Shown here one piece after another: positions 1-6,373 of a stretch of DNA of 12,114 bases. The notes beneath the pieces were generated by a model. The model was given only the letters and a program-made list of their open reading frames with translations. It made no database searches and was not told the DNA's origin. Positions within the stretch are counted from its first letter, which is position 1, and the number at the start of each line of letters is the position of its first letter. The position numbers were made by a program, and so were the translations under genes. Source of the DNA: an uncultured Collinsella sp. (GTDB lineage Bacteria > Actinomycetota > Coriobacteriia > Coriobacteriales > Coriobacteriaceae). The stretch is from contig USCS01000031.1 of NCBI GenBank assembly GCA_900552875.1, positions 1-12,114 of the forward strand. Direction: 5' to 3'.

Positions 1-1
1 G

Positions 2-463
2 AGCCGCATTTTGATGACGGCCGGCATTCAGAGCGTGATCTGCTCGGGCGAGGAGCCCGATGCGCTCGTGCGTCTGGCCCGTGGCGAGAGCGTGGGCACG
101 CTGTTCGACCCGCCGGCGGAGCGTCTGGACATCGCACCCCGCAAGTTGTGGATCGCGCTGGGTGACAAGGCACATGGCTCGGTAACGGTTGACGACGGTG
201 CCGCGAAGGCGCTGGTCAGCCGTGGTTCTTCCTTGCTTGCGGTGGGTATTCGCGAGGTTGATGGCCAGTTTGCCGAGGGCGATGTGCTCGATGTGTGCGA
301 TCCGAGAGGTATGGTCGTCGCCCGCGGTATCGCCGAGGCCGATTCGGACGTGCTGGAACTTGCCGCCGGCCGCCGCCAGGACCAGATCGCCAGCAACCGC
401 CTGCTCGCTAACCTGGCCGAGAAGCCGGCGATACACAGGGATAATTTAATCGTCTTCGCATAA
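2..463 (+). CDS. proB: Glutamate 5-kinase, C-terminal part (5' truncated by window edge)
   Basis: ProB phosphorylates L-glutamate to gamma-glutamyl phosphate, the first and feedback-controlled step of cytoplasmic proline synthesis. Only the last 153 codons are present, open at the left edge in the frame starting at base 2. The first residues (ILMTAGIQSVICSGEEPDAL) and the following GESVGTLF match the end of the amino-acid kinase domain, where the family has a conserved G-T-x-F. The rest, from about DIAPRKLWIAL to the end, fits the C-terminal PUA domain found in many ProB proteins, closing with IHRDNLIVF. ProA, its metabolic partner, lies 1.7 kb downstream on the same strand, separated by an oppositely oriented hydrolase gene. 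The family call is firm; the N-terminal catalytic half is outside the window. Confidence 0.93.
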   Translation, partial: SRILMTAGIQSVICSGEEPDALVRLARGESVGTLFDPPAERLDIAPRKLWIALGDKAHGSVTVDDGAAKALVSRGSSLLAVGIREVDGQFAEGDVLDVCDPRGMVVARGIAEADSDVLELAAGRRQDQIASNRLLANLAEKPAIHRDNLIVFA

Positions 464-477
464 CCAATTGACGCTGC

Positions 478-575
478 AAACGCCCCTAAGCGGCAATCTG
501 ACGTTCAATCGTCGGGCATGACCAAAAGGTCAATGCCCTCCTCTTTCACGTCACCTTGCTCGCTTAGGGGCGTTT
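478..575. other. Long imperfect hairpin after proB (terminator or small mobile/structured element)
   Basis: A perfect 15-bp inverted repeat (478-492 with 561-575; core CGCCCCTAAGCG) encloses two more nested pairings: TGACGT at 499-504 with ACGTCA at 548-553, and GGGCATGACC at 514-523 with GGTCAATGCCC at 528-538 around an AAAA loop. Together they make one stepped hairpin of about 98 nt. The right arm is followed by TTTTC, so it may terminate proB, but it is much longer than the other terminators here. It could also be a MITE-like repeat or a structured RNA. It lies between the convergent 3' ends of proB and the S33 hydrolase and could serve both. Confidence 0.6.
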
Positions 576-618
576 TCGCTTTCCGTTCTCTACCTGCGGC
601 ATTGTCGTTGCCGGCACT

Positions 619-672
619 TGTTCGGCACTTGGGGACGTTCTTTTTGTGCCGGCAGGTGGGGACACTCCTTTG
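619..672 (+). repeat. REP-like hairpin R2 beside the S33 hydrolase stop codon
   Basis: CGGCAC (623-628) pairs with GTGCCG (646-651) around a 17-nt loop containing TTGGGGACGTTC. A longer alternative pairs TGCCGGCAC (609-617) with GTGCCGGCA (646-654), because the left arm is partly duplicated. The loop and the distal GGGGACACTCCTTTG resemble repeat R3 upstream of rho. The element ends directly against the stop codon of the minus-strand hydrolase gene (673-675), so in that transcript it begins the 3' untranslated region. Confidence 0.55.
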
Positions 673-2091
673 CTAGAAGATCTGGCGCAGGTCTCCTCGG
701 TTGAGGGCTTCGTTGAAGAGGTGCTTGAACACCACGCTGCCGTGCAGGCCATCGTGCTCGAACTCGTTGGTCACCCAGGCATGCGAGTTGCCCACGCGGC
801 TGAGCGTATCAAGCTGCAGGCCCGAATCCACGTACATGTCGTCGAAATACACCGCGGCCTGCAGGGGCACCTCGTTGCACGCCAGTCGCTGCGGGTCGTA
901 GATCTTGTCCCAGCTGGTGTCTTCCATCAGCAGGTCCATGGCGGGCTTGAAGGGCTTGAGCTCGGGCATCTGCTCGAACATCCACGGGAACATGGCCTCG
1001 CCGGTAAACATGAGCGGGCGCGCGAGTGTGTCGAACTCGGCACGATGGGCCTTCTCCTCTGCTGCGGCCCAGCGAATGGGCATGGTGTCGCCGTCGGCGT
1101 AGATAAACTCCTGCAGTGTCCAGTACAGCGGGTTCGTGCGTGTGTTGGTGCGCTCGAAGGCGCGCATCAAAAAGCTGTCGGATACCGAGGAGCCGCAGCT
1201 CAGCGTACCGTCGCCAGTAACAAAAGCGTGATCGATAGTCCAATGCATGCGCTCAAAGCTTGGCTTCATGCCAAAGTCGCTGCCCATGAGCTGTAGGCGC
1301 TCGACCGTCATCGGCGAGCCGTCGGGCAGCACGGGCTTCTGAGCCTCGAGCGCATCGGCCAGGGCTGCCACGCGCTCGACGTCAGCGGGATAGCGGTCAT
1401 AATACTGCTGCGTCTTGGCGGCCATGCGCGGGAAGGTGTGCGCGTAGACCTCGCTTGCGCTCGCCGGCACGTGGGGGATTCCGCCGCAGGTAAAGCTCGC
1501 CGCCACGCCCTCGGGGAAGAGCGACAGGTAGCTCAGCGTCAAAAAACCGCCGTAGCTTTGGCCGAGCGTGACCCACGGCTTGCCGCCAAAGCCCACTAGG
1601 CGCAGGTACTCAAAATCGCGCACGATGGAGCTGGCGAGGTGGCGCTTGAGGAAGTCCGCCTGCGAGCGTGCTGTATCGGCGCCGGCGGCCGTTGCGCGAT
1701 CACCCAGTGCCTTGATCGTGCGTCCGTCCACGCAGCTACTGCGTCCGGTGCCGCGCTGGTCGGGAAGGACCACGCGGAAGTGCTTGACGGCCTCCTCGAT
1801 CCAGCCGTCGCTTGTGGGCGATAGCGGACGTGGGCTCTCGCCGCCGGGGCCGCCCTGCAAAAACAGGAGCAGCGGCAGATCGTCGTTGATGCGGTCGGGC
1901 GCGCAAACCACGCGGTAGAAGAGCTTGATGCTCTCGGGCGCGCCGGCGATGGGTGCCGGCATAGCGCCGCGGCGCATGGTACTGCCGACGGCCAGGAGCA
2001 TCGGCTCCAGGCCGCGCCAGTCAAGGGGGACGTCGATGCTGTGGTCCTCGACGTAAAGGCTGGGGACGTGGTACGAAGTGATGAGGGCCAT
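673..2091 (-). CDS. Proline iminopeptidase-type alpha/beta hydrolase (peptidase family S33)
   Basis: Predicted cytoplasmic serine peptidase of 472 residues that would release N-terminal proline from peptides. Visible family features are the oxyanion-region GGPGG at 80-84, DQRGTGRS at 111-118, and the nucleophile elbow GQSYGG at 177-182 with Ser179 as nucleophile. An Asp near 417-418 (YFDDMYVD) and a His near 446-450 (HDGLHGS) complete a likely triad. There is no signal peptide. The reading frame is open 27 codons further upstream, but the start at 2091 is preferred: GGAAG lies just before it and the family N-terminus begins there. It is divergent from proA and convergent with proB, so free proline from peptides fits the neighbourhood. 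Family assignment is strong; exact substrate is inferred, and related S33 tripeptidyl peptidases cannot be excluded. Confidence 0.88.
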   Translation of the reverse strand: MALITSYHVPSLYVEDHSIDVPLDWRGLEPMLLAVGSTMRRGAMPAPIAGAPESIKLFYRVVCAPDRINDDLPLLLFLQGGPGGESPRPLSPTSDGWIEEAVKHFRVVLPDQRGTGRSSCVDGRTIKALGDRATAAGADTARSQADFLKRHLASSIVRDFEYLRLVGFGGKPWVTLGQSYGGFLTLSYLSLFPEGVAASFTCGGIPHVPASASEVYAHTFPRMAAKTQQYYDRYPADVERVAALADALEAQKPVLPDGSPMTVERLQLMGSDFGMKPSFERMHWTIDHAFVTGDGTLSCGSSVSDSFLMRAFERTNTRTNPLYWTLQEFIYADGDTMPIRWAAAEEKAHRAEFDTLARPLMFTGEAMFPWMFEQMPELKPFKPAMDLLMEDTSWDKIYDPQRLACNEVPLQAAVYFDDMYVDSGLQLDTLSRVGNSHAWVTNEFEHDGLHGSVVFKHLFNEALNRGDLRQIF

Positions 2092-2129
2092 GTGAGTCTT
2101 CCGTTCGTTGCGGTGTTTCGGGTTGACCA

Positions 2130-2135
2130 ATTCTA
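2130..2135 (-). promoter_or_regulatory. Candidate -10 box for the S33 hydrolase
   Basis: On the minus strand TAGAAT (5 of 6 matches to TATAAT) lies 38 nt upstream of the chosen ATG. No convincing -35 box is seen at 17 bp; a TTGCGC lies 19 bp upstream. The same 112-bp gap must also hold the proA promoter, for which no clear boxes were recognised. Confidence 0.25.
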
Positions 2136-2203
2136 CCGCCGCGGGCGAGGCCATGCGCAAATCGGCTACCATGGTTGCAAACTTCTAGGAGAAAGGGCCG
2201 CCC

Positions 2204-3490
2204 ATGTCGGTCGATATAGCCACGTATGTCCACGATCTTGCCGTTGCCGCCAAGGCAGCGTCGGCCTCGCTTGCCACGGCGAGCGATGAGCAGCGTCAGG
2301 AGGCCGTGCGCGCCATGGCCGCAGCACTGCGCAACGGTGTCGACTCCATCGTCGCCGCTAACGAGCTCGATATGTCCGCCGCGTGCGATGCGGGCACTTC
2401 AGCCGGTCTGCTCGACCGTCTGCTGCTGACGCCTGAGCGCGTCGAGGGCATGGCCGCCGGTTTGGAGAAGCTCGCCGAGCTGCCCGATCCCGTCGGCCGC
2501 GTGCTCGACCACCGCGTGCTTGCGAGCGGTGTGGACCTGACCCGCGTGAGCGTGCCGTTGGGCCTGGTCGCCATGGTCTACGAGGCGCGCCCCAACGTGA
2601 CGGCCGACGCCGCAGGCATCTGCATCCGTACCGGCAACGCCTGCATTCTACGCGGCGGCTCGCTGGCCTATCACTCGTGTGCCATGATCGCCGAGTTGCT
2701 GGCCGATGCGCTCGAGGCCAAGGGCTTCCCGCGCGAGGCCGTGTCGATGATCGAGTCCACCGACCGCGAGGCCACCGGCGAGCTCATGAAGCTCCGCGGT
2801 ATTGTCGACGTACTCATTCCGCGCGGAGGTGCAGGCCTGATCCAGCGCTGCGTGCGCGAGTCGCTTGTGCCGGTGATCGAGACGGGCACGGGCAACTGCC
2901 ACATCTACGTGCATGAATCCGCCGACTTTGATAAGGCGCTCAACATTATCGTTAATGCCAAGACCCAGCGCGTAGGCGTGTGCAATGCCGCCGAGTCGCT
3001 GCTGGTCGACCGTGCTGTGGCCGATGCGTTTTTGCCTGCGGTCGTTGCTGTATTGCACGACCACGGCGTGCTCATTCACGGCGACGAGGCCACGTGCGCC
3101 GCATGCGCCGACGCCGGGCTTGCCGAGGGCGACAACTACGTCGCCGCGACTGAGGAGGACTGGGGTCGCGAGTACCTGGCGCTCGAGATGAGCGTGAAGG
3201 TCGTGGCAAACGAGGACGAGGCCATCGCACACATCAACCGCTACGGCACGATGCACTCCGAGGCCATCGTTGCCGAGGATACGGATGCTTGCGAGCGCTT
3301 CCTGGATGCGGTCGATGCCTCGGCCGTGTGCTCCAACGCCAGCACTCGCTTCACTGACGGCGGCGAGTTTGGCCTGGGCGCCGAGATCGGCATCTCGACC
3401 CAAAAACTCCACGCCCGTGGCCCCTTTGCCGCCGAGGCCCTCACCACCTACAAATACAAGCTCCGAGGCACCGGCCAGGTCCGCCCCTAA
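2204..3490 (+). CDS. proA: Gamma-glutamyl phosphate reductase
   Basis: Full-length ProA (428 residues, usual family size about 415-430). It reduces gamma-glutamyl phosphate with NADPH to glutamate semialdehyde, which cyclises toward proline. It belongs to the aldehyde dehydrogenase superfamily. Seen: VYEARPNVTADAAGICIRTGNA near 125-146, split here as VYEARPNVTADAAG and ICIRTGNA; the catalytic cysteine Cys260 in NAKTQRVGVCNAAE; and the C-terminal FTDGGEFGLGAEIGISTQ. The ATG at 2204 follows AGGAGAAAG at good spacing. ProB, which makes its unstable substrate, is nearby but not in the same operon because an inverted hydrolase gene intervenes. The stop codon TAA is the first part of repeat R1a, and a strong terminator follows. 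Confidence 0.97.
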   Translation: MSVDIATYVHDLAVAAKAASASLATASDEQRQEAVRAMAAALRNGVDSIVAANELDMSAACDAGTSAGLLDRLLLTPERVEGMAAGLEKLAELPDPVGRVLDHRVLASGVDLTRVSVPLGLVAMVYEARPNVTADAAGICIRTGNACILRGGSLAYHSCAMIAELLADALEAKGFPREAVSMIESTDREATGELMKLRGIVDVLIPRGGAGLIQRCVRESLVPVIETGTGNCHIYVHESADFDKALNIIVNAKTQRVGVCNAAESLLVDRAVADAFLPAVVAVLHDHGVLIHGDEATCAACADAGLAEGDNYVAATEEDWGREYLALEMSVKVVANEDEAIAHINRYGTMHSEAIVAEDTDACERFLDAVDASAVCSNASTRFTDGGEFGLGAEIGISTQKLHARGPFAAEALTTYKYKLRGTGQVRP

Positions 3491-3533
3491 ACCTACCAAA
3501 AAGGGACAGGTTTATTTTGACAGGTTTTATCTG
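3490..3533 (+). repeat. REP-like repeat R1a at the proA stop codon
   Basis: A 44-nt element whose first base is the last base of the proA stop codon. Left arm AACCTACC (3490-3497) faces GACAGGTT (3519-3526); two positions are unpaired compared with R1c. The 21-nt loop with GGGACAGGTTTATTTT is identical to R1c. The element ends in TTATCTG and is followed within 8 nt by the proA terminator. It matches R1c at 42 of 44 bases, counted by hand. Confidence 0.8.
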
Positions 3534-3540
3534 CGGTTTT

Positions 3541-3568
3541 GCCGGGCGACGCGTTCGCCCGGCTTTTT
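3541..3568 (+). terminator. Intrinsic terminator of proA
   Basis: A perfect 9-bp stem, GCCGGGCGA with TCGCCCGGC, encloses a 5-nt loop and is followed by TTTTT at 3564-3568. Confidence 0.9.
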
Positions 3569-3661
3569 CCTCCGCATGCTTTTTCTGCCTTTCGGCTTGA
3601 GCCGCGGCGATATACGATAGTGACACCGTGTCTTAGCACCGACTCACCTGGAGGTATTGCC

Positions 3662-4261
3662 ATGTCCCAGACGCTTACCGCCGGAATCACCCGCGACCGT
3701 GCGTTCGAATTGCTCAACGAGCACAACAAGGACCCGTTCCACATCACCCACGGCGAAACGGTCGAGGGCACCATGCGCTACTTTGCGCGCGAGTTCGACC
3801 CCGAGAACGAGGAGTTTTGGGGCATCGTCGGTTTGCTGCACGACCTGGATTGGGAGGAGCATGAGGACGATCCCGTGAACCACACCATCTATGCGGCCGA
3901 GATCCTTGAGGGCGAGGGTGCCTCTCCCGAACTCATTCGCGCTATTCAGACGCACACGTCCGATTTCAATACCTCGCTGCCCAAGCCCGAGCTGCAGATG
4001 GAGAAGATCCTGTTTGCTTGCGACGAGCTCACCGGCCTGATCGGTGCTGCCGTGATCATGCGTCCGAGCAAGAGCGTCATGGACTTTACGGCCAAGTCGC
4101 TCAAGAAGAAGTTCAAGGACAAGCGCTTTGCCGCCGGCTGCTCGCGCGACGTGATTTCGCAGGGCGCCGAGATGCTCGGCTGGGAGCTCCCCGAGCTCTT
4201 TGACCGCACCATCGCGGCCATGCAGTCCTTCGCGCCCGACCGCGACACCTTCCAGGCCTAA
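3662..4261 (+). CDS. HD-domain metal-dependent hydrolase
   Basis: A 199-residue cytoplasmic protein of the HD superfamily, whose members hydrolyse phosphoester bonds of nucleotides and related compounds. The metal-site pattern is visible: His30 in HITHGETV, His60-Asp61 in GLLHDLDWEEH, further His74 and His98, and Asp121 in ACDELTG. It is a stand-alone HD domain with no fused synthetase or receiver domain, resembling small HD proteins annotated as HDIG or hydrolase. The ATG at 3662 follows GGAGGT; the frame is open upstream to 3539, but that stretch overlaps the proA terminator and is unlikely to be translated. It has its own terminator and appears monocistronic. The stop codon TAA forms the start of repeat R1b. 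Substrate cannot be read from the sequence. Confidence 0.88.
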   Translation: MSQTLTAGITRDRAFELLNEHNKDPFHITHGETVEGTMRYFAREFDPENEEFWGIVGLLHDLDWEEHEDDPVNHTIYAAEILEGEGASPELIRAIQTHTSDFNTSLPKPELQMEKILFACDELTGLIGAAVIMRPSKSVMDFTAKSLKKKFKDKRFAAGCSRDVISQGAEMLGWELPELFDRTIAAMQSFAPDRDTFQA

Positions 4262-4303
4262 CCTGCCAAATTGGGACAGGTTTATTTTGGTAGATTTTAT
4301 CTG
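4260..4303 (+). repeat. REP-like repeat R1b at the HD-gene stop codon
   Basis: Starts with the last two bases of the HD-gene stop codon (TAACCTGCC). Arms AACCTGCC (4260-4267) and GGTAGATT (4289-4296) pair at 7 of 8 positions, counting one G-T. The loop keeps GGGACAGGTTTATTTT and the end keeps TTATCTG. It is 40 of 44 identical to R1c, and it is the left, inward-facing member of the pair that flanks the RAYT gene. A terminator begins 2 nt later. Confidence 0.8.
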
Positions 4304-4304
4304 G

Positions 4305-4345
4305 GAAAACGCTTCCGTTGGACGTTATTCAGCGGAAGCGTTTTC
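4305..4345. terminator. Bidirectional terminator between the HD gene and RAYT
   Basis: A perfect 13-bp stem, GAAAACGCTTCCG (4305-4317) with CGGAAGCGTTTTC (4333-4345), encloses a 15-nt loop. The T run on the right serves the HD gene; the A run on the left gives a T run for the convergent RAYT gene. Confidence 0.85.
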
Positions 4346-4430
4346 TGTTTGACATGGAGACGCTGGCGAATGCGGTGCCTCGCGGCAGGCAGTTGCGCTT
4401 CGCCGTATCCGTAACTCGGTAAACGCGACG

Positions 4431-5189
4431 TTAGGACGCGTTCTTGATAATCCATGTTCCCAGTCCGGTCAGCAGCTGAACCTGCTTAACCGTTAGCCCT
4501 TGTTTTCGAAGCGCGAGAATCGCCTCATTGCGAAGTGGCTTGGAGACGGATTTAAGTTCCGTCGGAGCACATCCTGCGACACTCTGCACGATTGCCGTGC
4601 CAAATTCGCATAGATCTTCCTCGCGAACCTTGGCTGTTGCGCTGGGGCGATAGGGAAGCGACGGCGTGCTTTCCATGAGCTTAAGGTATGAGCGAGGTGT
4701 TGGGAATAAAACACCGACAACGCTGCCGGTGACATGCGGCCGTGACCTGGCGCTCATTAGATACTCGCGATGGCTGCTCCAGGGATATTCGTCATATGCC
4801 GCCAGTCCTGCTTTTTGTGGATTCAGATGGATGTATCGAATTGCTTCGAGTAAATATACTTCCGACTTAATGGGCGAATCCCAAAACCGTTCCTGAAACA
4901 CGTGGCCGATATGCCCTGTCCGCGCATTGTACCTGCCCGCATACGATACGGCTACCGCGTGCATCGCGTCGCTCTTACGGTCGTCCGGATCGTCGATGAG
5001 TAGATGAATGTGGCTCCCCATAAGACACCAAGCGATAAGCTCGATATTGTGTTTGGGGAGGATCGCATCGAGGATCTGAAGCATGGCGATTCGGTCCTCG
5101 GCATCGTCAAACAGCAATTGCCCTCCGTTTCCACGCAACGTGACGTGGAAATAACCGGTTGGTGACTTTGAACGAGGTTTTCTCGGCAT
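4431..5189 (-). CDS. REP-associated tyrosine transposase (RAYT; Y1/HUH family)
   Basis: A 252-residue single-strand DNA endonuclease-like protein related to IS200/IS605 TnpA and to TnpA-REP. Seen: an N-terminal YFHVTLRGNG strand (13-22), the metal-binding HUH-type motif His60-Ile-His62 in MGSHIHLLID, GHVFQERFW (95-103), and the probable nucleophile Tyr119 in AIRYIHLNPQKAGL. A C-terminal segment around 219-250 (NEAILALRKQGLTVKQVQLL) looks like a helix-turn-helix. All catalytic residues seem intact. The start at 5189 is chosen because AAAGGAGG lies directly upstream; the frame is open 70 more codons upstream but that part shows no domain. The gene looks more AT-rich than its neighbours, which fits horizontal origin. 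It is convergent with the HD gene and flanked by inverted R1 repeats, its likely substrates by analogy. Confidence 0.9.
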   Translation of the reverse strand: MPRKPRSKSPTGYFHVTLRGNGGQLLFDDAEDRIAMLQILDAILPKHNIELIAWCLMGSHIHLLIDDPDDRKSDAMHAVAVSYAGRYNARTGHIGHVFQERFWDSPIKSEVYLLEAIRYIHLNPQKAGLAAYDEYPWSSHREYLMSARSRPHVTGSVVGVLFPTPRSYLKLMESTPSLPYRPSATAKVREEDLCEFGTAIVQSVAGCAPTELKSVSKPLRNEAILALRKQGLTVKQVQLLTGLGTWIIKNAS

Positions 5190-5435
5190 GGCCCCTCCTT
5201 TAGCTTGGATGGGCTGAAGATACCTCATTCGGGGGCTTCGGTTGTCGAGATTCAGTTCACCGACTATAGCTGCTACCTGCCGAAATATAATTGCGTTTTC
5301 AAATTGATGCTTTTTAATGGTAATTGAGTAAGACGGGCGCGCTTGTTGTGGATGCGGGCGTTGGTTACGTCGATCTGGACGGCCCTTGCGTGATGTCATC
5401 GCAAATGGGCTTCACGCATTTTTACGGCGATAGAA

Positions 5436-5479
5436 AAATGGTCGGGCGCTCTTAAACAAAACGGAGCACCCGACCATTT
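5436..5479 (-). terminator. Terminator of the CarD-like gene
   Basis: AAATGGTCGGG (5436-5446) pairs with CCCGACCATTT (5469-5479), with a further GCTC/GAGC inside one mismatch. On the minus strand it is followed by TTTTT, giving an intrinsic terminator about 70 nt beyond the carD stop. The remaining 250 nt to the RAYT start hold no gene that I recognise, and presumably carry the RAYT promoter. Confidence 0.85.
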
Positions 5480-5503
5480 ACTGATTGTTTGTTGATGTTT
5501 GGC

Positions 5504-5547
5504 CAGATAAAACCTGCCAAAATAAACCTGTCCCTTTTTGGCAGGTT
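5504..5547 (-). repeat. REP-like repeat R1c at the carD stop codon
   Basis: This is the best-preserved copy. On the minus strand AACCTGCCAAAA pairs perfectly with TTTTGGCAGGTT (5536-5547 with 5511-5522): 12 bp around a 13-nt loop AGGGACAGGTTTA, then TTATCTG. Its first two bases are the end of the carD TAA stop codon. It is the right, inward-facing member of the pair flanking the RAYT gene. Confidence 0.85.
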
Positions 5548-6031
5548 AGTTGAGGGCGGCTTGGGCTAGGCGGGCTTCGGCGGCCTCCTCGGTGACGCCC
5601 AAGGCCACGGCGAACTCCTCGATGGAGCGGCGTTTGGCCTCCTTGAGTACGCGCATGTAGTAGGAGCTGGGTTTTTTATCAGCTTCCTCGGCCTGGCGAA
5701 TGCGGTGCATCATGGTCTTTGCCACGCGGACCGTCTCGGGCGCACCCAGCTTGAGCTGCTGCTTAAAGTGCGTCTCCTCAAGTGAACTGTTGCGCTCGGT
5801 AAAAGTGTCGCACTCCAGCTCGTCATAGTGGCTCAGCAGGTGCTCGGCATCTTGCTGCGAGATGGCGGCGTGCAAACGGTCGGCCTGCGCCACGGGGTAC
5901 ATGAGGATCGTCTGCGCATGTCCCTGCTTGGTCTCGAGCAGTAGCATGGGCTGCGGTGTGTCGTCCCTAAAACCGACGACGGTGCAGACTCCCTGACCCG
6001 GATGAATGACGTGTTGACCGATTGAGAACAT
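5546..6031 (-). CDS. CarD/CdnL-family RNA polymerase-binding regulator
   Basis: A 161-residue protein, about the size of mycobacterial CarD (162). The N-terminal MFSIGQHVIHPGQGVCTVVG is typical of the CarD/TRCF RNA polymerase-interacting domain (about 1-65), which binds the beta subunit. The remainder is helical and would touch promoter DNA upstream of the -10 box and stabilise open complexes. Unusually, the protein contains no tryptophan, whereas mycobacterial CarD uses Trp85 as a DNA wedge; the nearby region here is RNSSLEETHFKQQLKLG. It could therefore be a specialised paralogue. The ATG at 6031 follows GGAGGT. The gene is divergent from argS, and repeat R1c followed by a terminator comes after it. 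Confidence 0.87.
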   Translation of the reverse strand: MFSIGQHVIHPGQGVCTVVGFRDDTPQPMLLLETKQGHAQTILMYPVAQADRLHAAISQQDAEHLLSHYDELECDTFTERNSSLEETHFKQQLKLGAPETVRVAKTMMHRIRQAEEADKKPSSYYMRVLKEAKRRSIEEFAVALGVTEEAAEARLAQAALN

Positions 6032-6373
6032 GCTACCTCCAACTTATACGAATTTACGTATGTCTAGAATAACACGCTGACGTGCGCAAACCCTTACTTT
6101 ATGCAGGAAAAGCACACAACTCCGATAGGTAAGAGTATTCGATAACAGGCGCAGCTCATTCACACCTTTATGCATTTTCAACGCCTGCATAATCTGCAGG
6201 CAGACTGGCATCTTTGAGTGACTCCATGCAAGCTGTAGTCAATTTTGTGCATATGCAATATCGATTGGCTTTACCCTGCGACAGTGCCCGTCGCTTGTGA
6301 TAGAGTGCTACAAACTCTGGCTTTTGCCCTACGAGTGACCAAGAGCTCGGGGGCTTTAACACAAGGAGGATCT
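6032..6373. promoter_or_regulatory. Divergent carD-argS intergenic region
   Basis: About 340 nt without a gene. On the minus strand a weak TTGCGC-17-TAGACA (6061-6089) could drive carD, and ATACG-N6-CGTAT at 6046-6061 lies between it and the ribosome site. Toward argS there is a 7-bp hairpin GCCTGCA/TGCAGGC (6183-6201), not followed by T residues, and a perfect palindrome TGCATATGCA (6248-6257). No T-box antiterminator sequence is seen upstream of argS. Confidence 0.4.
6278..6306 (+). promoter_or_regulatory. Candidate argS promoter
   Basis: GCGACA (4 of 6 matches to TTGACA) is followed by a 17-bp spacer and TAGAGT, preceded by TG in the extended -10 position (TGATAGAGT). This would give a leader of roughly 60 nt before the argS ATG. 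Confidence 0.4.

Larger units (their letters stand above)
4260..5547. mobile_element. RAYT gene flanked by inverted R1 repeats (REPtron-like locus)
   Basis: A Y1-family REP-type transposase gene lies between R1b (plus orientation) and R1c (minus orientation), so the TTATCTG ends face inward. REP-associated transposase genes in Proteobacteria are commonly flanked by inverted copies of the REP they are linked to. There is no tnpB gene and no target duplication that I can see. Both repeats also abut stop codons of host genes, and R1a occurs without a transposase nearby, so the locus may be a domesticated system rather than a transposing unit. Boundaries are taken as the outer edges of the repeats and are uncertain. 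Confidence 0.45.

Noticed and set aside
2026..2071. GGGGGACGTC and TGGGGACGTGG, similar to the R2/R3 loop, inside the S33 gene
   Set aside because: They encode ordinary residues of the hydrolase N-terminus and have no flanking hairpin arms, so the match is probably chance.
5190..5399. In-frame 70-codon N-terminal extension of the RAYT gene
   Set aside because: A strong AAAGGAGG site precedes the internal ATG at 5189, and the family N-terminus starts there; the extension contains no domain.
6062..6373. T-box riboswitch upstream of argS
   Set aside because: No T-box consensus or specifier-loop architecture could be found; only a short hairpin without a T tract is present.
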